6,228 nucleotides of DNA, taken from contig PJET01000097.1 in the NCBI GenBank assembly GCA_002825515.1, positions 1 through 6,228 of the forward strand, written 5' to 3'. Of this stretch, positions 1 to 6,228 are shown piece by piece (positions within the stretch are counted from its first letter, which is position 1; every line of letters begins with the position of its first letter). This DNA is from Candidatus Thorarchaeota archaeon MP11T_1. GTDB taxonomy: Archaea > Asgardarchaeota > Thorarchaeia > Thorarchaeales > Thorarchaeaceae. The notes beneath the pieces were generated by a model that saw nothing but the letters and a program-made list of their open reading frames with translations, did no database searches and was not told where the DNA came from. Both the position numbers and the translations under genes were made by a program.

Positions 1-450
1 GACGAGGGCGGAAATCTTCCTGTCGGAGATGACTTCAGGACAATCAGTATGTTGGTCAATCCAAGACTGACCATACAGGGCGTTGAGTTATTTGTCACAG
101 GAACTTCCTATGCCCAATTTGAAGTGGGTGATATTGTCTCTGTTCAGGGCAATGGAGCAATCAACGGAACCGTTGTCAAGTGGGATGCCACAACAGGTCA
201 GCTATGGCTGTCTGGTGTTTCTGGTGCATTTACCGGAGGTGGTGTTCAGGCAATTGAAGTTGTTGGAAGCGATAAAGTTGGAACGGTGTCATCCGTCAAG
301 ACACCATCGTATTTACCTGCCATGTCTGAATCCGTCGCTGCGGCGAGTATGCAATATGGTACTGGGGAAATCGTCTATATAGAGAATAGAGTTCCCATCA
401 TAAGAAATTCCACCCAGACAGAAGAAGTCAGGCTAGTAATAGAGTTCTAA
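1..450 (+). CDS. 8: Baseplate wedge protein gp8-like, C-terminal part (5' end outside window)
   Basis: This is the 3' end of a gene open at the left edge; 149 residues are visible, in frame from base 1 to the TAA at 448-450. The last 29 residues (TGEIVYIENRVPII, then QTEEVRLVIEF) match the end of T4 gp8 as I recall it (GEMIYMENRPPII, QTEEINILFTF). Residues 12-21 (FRTISMLVNP) match the upstream T4 stretch FRQISIITNP. In T4, gp8 is a dimeric baseplate wedge protein in the contractile tail, made late in infection. Between these anchors lie about 100 residues against roughly 28 in T4; they are glycine- and valine-rich and beta-prone (FEVGDIVSVQG, GTVVKWDATTGQLWLSG), as I recall for gp8 of T4-like cyanophages. 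The ATG at 49 is internal: the gp8-like reading frame continues upstream of it and it has no ribosome site. The gene is 13 bases from the next and probably co-transcribed with it. The gp8 family call is firm; details of the inserted part are inference. Confidence 0.87.
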   Translation, partial: DEGGNLPVGDDFRTISMLVNPRLTIQGVELFVTGTSYAQFEVGDIVSVQGNGAINGTVVKWDATTGQLWLSGVSGAFTGGGVQAIEVVGSDKVGTVSSVKTPSYLPAMSESVAAASMQYGTGEIVYIENRVPIIRNSTQTEEVRLVIEF

Positions 451-452
451 TC

Positions 453-459
453 GAGGAAG
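453..459 (+). promoter_or_regulatory. Ribosome binding site of the giant structural gene
   Basis: GAGGAAG lies four bases before the ATG at 464, in the 13-base gap after the gp8-like stop codon. It is a good Shine-Dalgarno match, if slightly close, and it supports ATG 464 as the start. The TATAAT at 460-465 that overlaps the start codon is too close to the gene to be a -10 element for it. Confidence 0.75.
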
Positions 460-463
460 TATA

Positions 464-3400
464 ATGCCACAAAATTTTAATGTCTCTCCTTATTTTGATG
501 ATTTTGATGAACTGAAAAAATTCGTCAGGATTTTATTTCGTCCAGGTTTTGCTGTTCAGGCAAGAGAGCTTACCCAATCCCAAACTATCCTGCAAAACCA
601 GATAGAGAGACTTGGTGAATACTTCTTCGATGAAGGTTCTGAAGTGGTTAATGGTCAGACACAACTTGACCCAGAATATGCCTATGTAAAACTTGCCTCG
701 ATTGGTGGAACCACAGTGGCTACCATGAGAGCATGGATTCAGGGCAAGACAGTTATAGCAACAGGTCAGACAACAGGTCTTGTTGCCCAGATTGTCAATA
801 TTGTCGATATCGAAAACGCCGACCCTGTGACATACTATGTCAAATACAAGGATTCCGGTGCATCGGGAAGTGTCAAGTCTTTTAACAATGGCGAACTTTT
901 GACAGTTCAGGTATTTGATACCGATTCCTATATTGCCGATGCATTACCAACCCCAGAATATACAATCACTTCGACTGTTGCAGCAAGTGCCGCAACAGGT
1001 TTCGGCTATGCTGCTTCTATCAAAAATGGAACACGTTTCGTTAATGGTCTATTCATTGAAGTCGATGAACAGACTCATATCGTCAGCAAATATACCAACA
1101 ACCCAACTGTAAAAATTGGATTGAGGATTGTTGAAGACCTAGTGACACCAGAGCAAGACCCAAGTCTTCTTGACAATGCACAGGGTTCGGTGAACTATTC
1201 TGCGCCGGGGGCACATCGTTATAAAGTTCGTCTTGTCCTTGATACTGATGGTGATATTGACCCAGAAAACTTTATCGAAATTGTTAGTCTGGATGAAGGA
1301 AAACTCCTGAAAGACTATCGCCAGACACAGGCATCCAATGCCGGTGTCGAAAGGCAACTTGCCAAACGCACCTATGATGCCAACGGAAACTTCACTGTAG
1401 AAGCATTCAAGGTTCAGGTGCGCGAACACCTGAACGATGGAACCAACGGCGGCATATACCTGATTACTGAAGGTGGGGATGATACCAAACTGGGTCTTGA
1501 TGTGGATTCCGGTCGTGCCTATGTCAACGGCTTTGAGGTATCCACTACCGGCGCAGAGGTTATTGTTCTTGACAAGGCTCTGGATTCAAACACATACAAC
1601 AATGCCTTGATTGGTGCGGGCTATGGTGCGTATGTTATTGTTGACAATTTGGTCAACCTTCCAAATATAACAAGCTACCCGACAGTTCAGTTGCGTGACG
1701 GTCTTGCTATTCAAATTGGTACTGCAAGAATCAGGAACATTGAGCTTCATTCCAAAGGAGCAAACATTGATAGCACAACAAAATGGAGAATCTATCTATT
1801 TGATATTAAATTGAATTCCGGAAAAGTGTTTGATAATGTTGCAACACTATATTCAGGTGGTGGTATTCAGGCGAATGTAACAGGAACAGCAAACAAACTA
1901 ATCAATAGAACCGATTCAATGCCTATTGAACCTCTCCCATTTTCGGTTATTACTTCGGCTTCCGATGTCAGCTATGATGTGAGAAGGCAGATAACACTGA
2001 CATTTGCAACCAGTGCATATACGTTTGCGCCAGCATCCGGAGAGCAGTTACGAGAAAAAACGCTCCAAAATTATATCCTTATGAACAAAAACACCAATAC
2101 CATATACAACATATATGATACTGCTGGTGTTTTTGAGATTACAGGAAATACTATTGTTATCAATCTTGCGGCGATTGGTGTTACCATTTCATCATCTACG
2201 CCAATGGAATTGTTCTACACTGTCAACAAGAATGATGCCACCAGTGAAAGGAAGACAAAACTGAAGTCAACAACAATCGACACATTCAGTTCTCCACCAT
2301 TCACTACACTGATGTTGACAAAATATGACATCATCAAGATAAACAGCATCATGGATGGTGCCACAGACATCACAGACCGCTATACCCTTGATGATGGTCA
2401 GAGAGATGGCTACTATGGAAGTGGCTATATCACATTGAAGCCAGATGCTACCGCACCAGCAAGCGTAACTGTGAGCTATGACCACTATAACCACACATCC
2501 GGCGATTACTTCACTGTCGAATCTTATCCACTATTGGACAGGAAAGACATCAAATACTATGAAAGTTCTTTCGGTGACCTGATAAACCTTTACGATTCTA
2601 TGGATTTCAGAACAGTTCTTGATGGTACACAATCCGGAAATGATATCTTCATACCACAAACATCTATCAGGGCTGACGTTACCTATTTGATGCCAAGGAT
2701 TGACAAGGTTTCTGTTGATGAAACAGGGAACTTCATTGTAACCAAGGGAACACCTGCTCTGAATCCTGTTCCTCCAAAATCACCTAACAGTGGTATGGAA
2801 ATTATTGAGGTATACATTCCCGCTGGCTCATTTGCTGATACTGTGGATAACGTACAACTTGAATACATCGAGAACAAGCGTTACACCATGCGAGATATCG
2901 GAAAACTGGAAAGCCGAATCGAGAACCTTGAATACTACACCAAACTGAACAGTACAGAACAGGCTCTTAACCAGAAGAACTATCTGGATTCCAATGGAGA
3001 TGCAAAATTCAAGAATGGTTTCTTTGTTGATACATTCTCAGGTCATGGAAACGGCGACGTTGAAAATCCTGACTACGAATGCTCTATCGACCAAGCCAAG
3101 GGTGAACTGAGACCTGAAGTTTCTGCTGAGGGAGTTGAGCTTGAGCTTGACCCATCCAGTTCGGGATACCAGATTACCGGTGATTTGTTGACACTGCCAT
3201 ATAGTACCAAGACATTCATCGACCAACCACTGGCTTCTGGCTATGAATACCTGAACCCGTTTGAAATGAAGACTTGGACAGGTATAGTTGAATTGACCCC
3301 AAGTTCTGATACATGGATAAGCACAAAAACAAAACCTGCATTGGTTGTGAATCGCGAGAATGAGCTTGATGTTATCAAAAAGGCACCAAGCGGCAAAAAG

Positions 3401-5524
3401 GCATTCAGGTCAATGTTCAACCACTGGCAGAACGTATGGGCAGGACAGCCTCGCTCTGTATTTGGTGTATTCAGGGATGTCAATACATCATCAAACGGAT
3501 TGACCACATTCAACAGAACCAAAATTGTTCCAAGGGTTACTAGGGAAGAGGTGAATGACCGTCTTGTTGATGTCTCATTCGTTCCTTACCTGAAACCAAG
3601 GGATATACAGTTTGAATCCAAGATGATGAAACCCAATACCGTTGTGTATCCATTCTTTGATGGTGTTGATGTATCAGACTATGTAACGCCTGAAGGCGGA
3701 ATCCTTGGTGGTCAATTGAAGACTGATGCACAGGGTAGAATTGCCGGAACATTCTCGATACCTGATGTGAATATCATCAAGTTCAGAACAGGTGTTAGGG
3801 AATTCAAGTTGATTGATAGCCCGACAAATAATATTGCACAGGCAACAACCGTTTCAACAACAACATACAATGCCAAAGGCTCTACTGAAGTAAAACAGTC
3901 TACTGTCACTTCAACAAGACCAGTAAGACCAATTATCAATTTTATTGAGGCTTGGAGAAAGCTGCTTAATATCAGTACACCATCAACATCTTCTGGAAAC
4001 CAGAATCTTGTAAGCATGGGTGAAGCCCAGACATTTGTTGTCAATGAACCGAAGGGTGTATTTGTTACCAGTATGAACATATACTTCAGGACAAAAGACA
4101 AGACCCTTCCAGTCATGGTTCAAATGGTTGAAGTTATCAATGGAGTTCCTACAAAGAATGTGATTCCATTCAGTACAGTGGTATTGAACCCAGTCGATGT
4201 TTTAACATCACTGAATGCATCCGTTCCAACCATGATAACATTCCCCTCACCCGTTTATCTGAGGGAAGGAACAGAATATGCATTCATGTTCTCGACAACG
4301 AGCAAATACTATTCTGTCTTTACTGCACAGATGGGAAGAAGAGATAGTTTGACCAAAAAGATTATCTCAAAACAGCCCAATGCCGGAACACTGTTCAGAA
4401 CCAGTAACACCACAACATGGAGTGCCGACAAACTGAGGGACATCAAGTTCAATATGGATAAGGCAGTATTCAATACCGGAACCACTGCCAATCTTGTGTT
4501 CAAAAACAAGGATTTGGCTATGGAGGGTCTTGAAGAGAATCCATTCTTCATCACCAACGTGGCTGATACCATGAAGGTCTACCATGAAGAGCATGGAATG
4601 AACGTCGGAAGTTATGTTGAATTCTCTGGTGGTGGATTACAGAACAACATGCAGACAGATGGTGTTTGGCAGATTACTTCCGTTGTCGATAACGATGTCT
4701 ATGTATGTACGCGCTCAGGTGCGGGTATAGGCGCAAGCACAGGAAGGTATGGTGGAACCAGTGTCATGGCATCAAAAGATGTTCCTATGGATTTGGCTCA
4801 GGCTATCATTCAGGAAATGGCAGTATCAGGAACAACCACAAAATGGTCTATCAGAACAACCAACAGCAAGTCAATCAATGGCGCAGCAACACAGGTTGCT
4901 TATACTATCGATTCTGCGTTTGTTGACTTTGACCTGAACGACAACTTCGTATTCTCGTCTCCGAAGAAAATTGCATCGACTGTTAATGAAGTCAACCAAC
5001 CAAATATGAATGGCGAGAAGTCTGTCGTTATAATGGGTGAGTTAAAATCGAGCAACTCGAACGTGTCGCCTGCAATAGATATGGAACGTGTTACCATCGT
5101 TGCTGTTGGAAACAGAACATCCTATCCAAGCGATATACTGGCTGAACTTCAACCATTCGTCAGTGGCTCCGAAAACTCCGCCGACATTCGCTATATCAGG
5201 AAACCGGTCTCTCTTGAGCTTCCCGCAAACAGCGTAGAGGTTCAACTGGAAGCCCACAGGCAGTCTGGTTCAGACATCAAGGTCTATGTCAAGACATTGG
5301 GTGCTGATGTTGATGCCCCATTTGAAAACCAACCTTGGGTTGAAGTTCCTGTCATTACCTATGGCAAGACCAATGCATCGCGTGAAGAATTTAGCGAATA
5401 TATATTCAGGATAGAAAATGTTCCAGAGTTCAATTTGTTCTCGGTCAAGGTAGTAATGCTTTCTGACAATTCCGCACTTCCTCCAAGGGTAAGGGAACTG
5501 AAGGCTGTTGCATTGACCGCATAA
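464..5524 (+). CDS. Giant DUF4815-type virion structural protein, probable baseplate/fibre-linking component
   Basis: This 1686-residue protein is very likely part of the phage particle. Residues 1-80 carry the DUF4815 signature (FNVSPYFDDFDELKKF, RPGFAVQARELTQ, TILQNQIERLGEYFFDEGS). More motifs I associate with the family follow: QDPSLLDNAQGS and YSAPGAHRYKVRL (231-257), LAKRTYDANGNFTVEAFKV (299-317), SGRAYVNGFEV (349-359), LYDSMDFR (709-716), LMPRIDKVSVDETGNF (742-757), a helix NKRYTMRDIGKLESRIENLE (804-823), FKNGFFVDTFSGH to KGELRPEV (849-886), and YPFFDGVDV...SDY (about 1062-1074). Residues 1187-1335 look like a beta-sandwich (AQTFVVNEPKGVFVTSMNIYF, FPSPVYLREGTEYAFMF). An HGM...GG module spans about 1359-1436, and a closing domain about 1573-1686. 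I see only two cysteines, no signal peptide and no membrane segment. It follows gp8, where T4 has genes 9 and 10, so a gp9/gp10-like role is plausible but inferred. Some databases would simply call it a virion structural protein. The gene ends in tandem stops, TAATAG. Confidence 0.9.
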   Translation: MPQNFNVSPYFDDFDELKKFVRILFRPGFAVQARELTQSQTILQNQIERLGEYFFDEGSEVVNGQTQLDPEYAYVKLASIGGTTVATMRAWIQGKTVIATGQTTGLVAQIVNIVDIENADPVTYYVKYKDSGASGSVKSFNNGELLTVQVFDTDSYIADALPTPEYTITSTVAASAATGFGYAASIKNGTRFVNGLFIEVDEQTHIVSKYTNNPTVKIGLRIVEDLVTPEQDPSLLDNAQGSVNYSAPGAHRYKVRLVLDTDGDIDPENFIEIVSLDEGKLLKDYRQTQASNAGVERQLAKRTYDANGNFTVEAFKVQVREHLNDGTNGGIYLITEGGDDTKLGLDVDSGRAYVNGFEVSTTGAEVIVLDKALDSNTYNNALIGAGYGAYVIVDNLVNLPNITSYPTVQLRDGLAIQIGTARIRNIELHSKGANIDSTTKWRIYLFDIKLNSGKVFDNVATLYSGGGIQANVTGTANKLINRTDSMPIEPLPFSVITSASDVSYDVRRQITLTFATSAYTFAPASGEQLREKTLQNYILMNKNTNTIYNIYDTAGVFEITGNTIVINLAAIGVTISSSTPMELFYTVNKNDATSERKTKLKSTTIDTFSSPPFTTLMLTKYDIIKINSIMDGATDITDRYTLDDGQRDGYYGSGYITLKPDATAPASVTVSYDHYNHTSGDYFTVESYPLLDRKDIKYYESSFGDLINLYDSMDFRTVLDGTQSGNDIFIPQTSIRADVTYLMPRIDKVSVDETGNFIVTKGTPALNPVPPKSPNSGMEIIEVYIPAGSFADTVDNVQLEYIENKRYTMRDIGKLESRIENLEYYTKLNSTEQALNQKNYLDSNGDAKFKNGFFVDTFSGHGNGDVENPDYECSIDQAKGELRPEVSAEGVELELDPSSSGYQITGDLLTLPYSTKTFIDQPLASGYEYLNPFEMKTWTGIVELTPSSDTWISTKTKPALVVNRENELDVIKKAPSGKKAFRSMFNHWQNVWAGQPRSVFGVFRDVNTSSNGLTTFNRTKIVPRVTREEVNDRLVDVSFVPYLKPRDIQFESKMMKPNTVVYPFFDGVDVSDYVTPEGGILGGQLKTDAQGRIAGTFSIPDVNIIKFRTGVREFKLIDSPTNNIAQATTVSTTTYNAKGSTEVKQSTVTSTRPVRPIINFIEAWRKLLNISTPSTSSGNQNLVSMGEAQTFVVNEPKGVFVTSMNIYFRTKDKTLPVMVQMVEVINGVPTKNVIPFSTVVLNPVDVLTSLNASVPTMITFPSPVYLREGTEYAFMFSTTSKYYSVFTAQMGRRDSLTKKIISKQPNAGTLFRTSNTTTWSADKLRDIKFNMDKAVFNTGTTANLVFKNKDLAMEGLEENPFFITNVADTMKVYHEEHGMNVGSYVEFSGGGLQNNMQTDGVWQITSVVDNDVYVCTRSGAGIGASTGRYGGTSVMASKDVPMDLAQAIIQEMAVSGTTTKWSIRTTNSKSINGAATQVAYTIDSAFVDFDLNDNFVFSSPKKIASTVNEVNQPNMNGEKSVVIMGELKSSNSNVSPAIDMERVTIVAVGNRTSYPSDILAELQPFVSGSENSADIRYIRKPVSLELPANSVEVQLEAHRQSGSDIKVYVKTLGADVDAPFENQPWVEVPVITYGKTNASREEFSEYIFRIENVPEFNLFSVKVVMLSDNSALPPRVRELKAVALTA
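1412..1435 (+). repeat. Perfect 9-bp inverted repeat (possible hairpin) inside the giant gene
   Basis: GTTCAGGTG (1412-1420) is the exact reverse complement of CACCTGAAC (1427-1435), with a six-base CGCGAA loop. It lies within the codons for VQVREHLN of the giant protein. No run of T follows, so it is not an intrinsic terminator. A rough count suggests about a one-in-ten chance of such a repeat somewhere in a window this size, so it may be coincidence. Confidence 0.4.
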
Positions 5525-5525
5525 T

Positions 5526-5530
5526 AGGGG
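5526..5530 (+). promoter_or_regulatory. Ribosome binding site of the 71-residue gene
   Basis: AGGGG begins inside the second of the two tandem stops of the giant gene (TAATAG, 5522-5527) and lies six bases before the ATG at 5537. This normal spacing supports the assigned start and fits tightly packed late phage genes. Confidence 0.65.
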
Positions 5531-5536
5531 TCATTA

Positions 5537-5752
5537 ATGAAAGCAAAAGTAGAAGGACATGAAAATCTCGAAAGGGATATGACCAATGGGGCACTAATCA
5601 GCAAGGATGCTGATGCCTACACCGCACGAATACTCCAAAAGCGCAATAAGGAAAATACCGAGCAGAGAATTCAATGCTTGGAAGTTCAGATTGAACAGAT
5701 AAATACCAATATCAATCGCATCCTTACCATATTAGAGAGTAGTGCCAAATAA
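5537..5752 (+). CDS. Small coiled-coil protein of phage structural cluster, function unknown
   Basis: The product has 71 residues. Its N-terminal half (VEGHENLERDMTNGALISKD, then ADAYTARILQKRNKE) resembles a family of short proteins, of the form V-x-x-H-x-NL-x-RD-x-x-x-GA-x-I-x-x-D-x-x-AY, that I recall beside structural genes of T4-like phages and in marine viral metagenomes. I know of no assigned function. The C-terminal half is a heptad coiled coil with hydrophobic a/d positions at I45, L48, I52, I55, I59, I62 and L66. It contains RIQCLE (44-49), a fit to the R-h-x-x-h-E trimerisation motif. The start has a clear ribosome site 12 bases after the giant gene's first stop, and the stop codon overlaps the next start. 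A small structural part or an assembly factor for the neighbouring fibre-like proteins is reasonable inference, not shown. That it is a real gene is well supported by its position, ribosome site and lack of gaps. Confidence 0.8.
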   Translation: MKAKVEGHENLERDMTNGALISKDADAYTARILQKRNKENTEQRIQCLEVQIEQINTNINRILTILESSAK

Positions 5753-5754
5753 TG
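5735..5754 (+). promoter_or_regulatory. TAATG stop-start overlap with weak upstream ribosome site
   Basis: The TAA of the 71-residue gene (5750-5752) shares its last A with the ATG at 5752-5754. The nearest purine-rich stretch is GAGAG at 5735-5739, about 12 bases from the start, which is longer than usual. This arrangement suggests that the downstream gene is translated largely by coupling to the upstream one, which would keep the two products in proportion. Confidence 0.55.
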
Positions 5755-6228
5755 CTTCCAACATCCTACGACCAAATACTTCCACAAGATACATTTGAAG
5801 AGTGGAGACTTAAGCTGAATGATGCAATCAATGGGCTAGAAGATGTTGCCATTGTTGCCAATGAAATTGAAAAAATCAGTTTACTTTTCTCACAAGACAC
5901 TTCACTGTCATCCGGTCTTGATGTACACGTTCGTGCTGGCGTTATCAGGAATGGAAGCCAGTCCTATGATATTCCGGCAACATTGGTTTCTGTCGCAAAT
6001 ACAAACGGAATACATATCATCTATATTGATGTTCTTGGGGCACAAATACTCACTGCACCCTTGGCAGGAACACCAAATATCAATATCATTCCCCTTTTCA
6101 GGGTGACTGTTCTATCCGGCGCAATCACCAACATAAAAGACATTAGAACATGGGCAAATGTCTTTGTTGATACTTCATTGGTATTGTCTGCAAAACAGGA
6201 AGAGCAAATTGTTGCTACTGCTGGTCAG
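5752..6228 (+). CDS. Tail-fibre-like structural protein, N-terminal part (3' end outside window)
   Basis: The frame is open from ATG 5752 to the last base, giving 159 residues with no stop, so the gene continues beyond the window. Residues 10-30 (LPQDTFEEWRLKLNDAINGLE) form a predicted helix of the type TF-x-x-W-x-x-K-x-N-x-x-I seen at the N-termini of many phage fibre and fibre-attachment proteins. Residues 55-133 alternate in beta fashion: GLDVHVRAGVIRNGSQSYDI, then IPATLVSV, IHIIYIDVLG and IPLFRVTVLSGAITNIKDIR. The last part resembles the small beta-domain of fibre proteins that ends in 'G-x-IT-x-I-x-D-x-R'. From about 136 onward it looks helical. It probably acts outside the cell as part of a tail or short fibre, or as an adaptor joining one to the baseplate; the receptor-binding end, if any, would lie in the missing part. 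It overlaps the preceding stop by one base. The fibre assignment rests on pattern resemblance and position, not on a specific family match. Confidence 0.72.
   Translation, partial: MLPTSYDQILPQDTFEEWRLKLNDAINGLEDVAIVANEIEKISLLFSQDTSLSSGLDVHVRAGVIRNGSQSYDIPATLVSVANTNGIHIIYIDVLGAQILTAPLAGTPNINIIPLFRVTVLSGAITNIKDIRTWANVFVDTSLVLSAKQEEQIVATAGQ

Noticed and set aside
83..382. 99-residue + strand frame inside the gp8-like gene
   Set aside because: It overlaps the gp8-like frame, has no convincing ribosome site, and its product has no recognisable composition or motif; it is an out-of-frame shadow.
372..388. TATATAGAGAATA as a possible T4-type late promoter
   Set aside because: It does not match the TATAAATA consensus well, lies within the conserved gp8 C-terminal codons (YIENR), and there is no independent sign of a transcription start.
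49..450. A stand-alone 133-residue gene starting at ATG 49
   Set aside because: The frame is open to base 1 and the residues before ATG 49 (LPVGDDFRTIS) continue the gp8 similarity. No ribosome binding site precedes 49, so the ATG is internal.
3712..4116. 134-residue open frame on the minus strand, the longest of several antisense frames
   Set aside because: It lies wholly inside the giant gene, opposite a well-matched family region (about residues 1084-1218), and encodes no recognisable motif.
4244..4265. CCCTCA...TGAGGG inverted repeat as a possible terminator
   Set aside because: The stem is six base pairs with a ten-base loop, there is no T-run after it, and it lies in the middle of the giant gene.
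5396..5407. GAATATATATTC, a 12-base perfect palindrome
   Set aside because: It lies in codons for EYIF in the C-terminal domain of the giant protein. An AT-rich palindrome of this size is expected by chance, and nothing nearby suggests a regulatory role.
5843..6106. 87-residue + strand frame near the right edge
   Set aside because: It is a shadow of the fibre-like frame starting at 5752, which runs on without a stop, shows fibre-like features and is joined to the previous gene.

Overview
The window is a virion structural (late) gene block from a tailed, contractile-tail bacteriophage of the broad T4-like group. It most resembles the T4-like phages known from marine and other aquatic metagenomes. 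The strongest evidence is the C-terminus of the first gene, which matches the end of T4 baseplate wedge protein gp8 (GE-x-Y-x-ENR-x-PI...QTEE pattern). It is followed directly by a giant protein whose N-terminus carries the DUF4815 signature (FNVSPYFDDFDELKKF, RPGFAVQARELTQ) typical of large virion proteins in these phages. The bacterial host cannot be read from this sequence. Family names were recognised from memory of the proteins, not from a search.

Layout, all on the + strand and almost wholly coding: (1) 1-450, the 3' end of a gp8-like baseplate wedge gene. (2) 464-5524, a complete 1686-residue modular structural protein filling about 80% of the window. (3) 5537-5752, a 71-residue protein with a conserved-looking N-terminal motif and a near-perfect C-terminal coiled coil. 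(4) 5752-6228, the 5' part of a tail-fibre-like gene that overlaps the previous stop in a TAATG junction and runs off the window. The only non-coding gaps are 13 and 12 bases, each holding a ribosome binding site. I see no promoter, terminator, tRNA, mobile element or CRISPR array.

Taken together the block looks like one polycistronic transcript for the rim of a baseplate and its fibres. The gp8-like wedge protein is followed by the giant protein, which sits where T4 has genes 9 and 10 and may do their work of linking wedge to fibres. The small coiled-coil protein and the fibre-like gene come next. Both the giant protein and the small protein contain an R-h-x-x-h-E trimerisation motif in a heptad context, as expected for trimeric fibre or baseplate parts.

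I found no clearly new biological system. The points worth a second look are the enlarged C-terminal segment of gp8, the multi-module giant protein, the shared trimerisation motif, the uncharacterised 71-residue protein, and a perfect 9-bp hairpin inside the giant gene.
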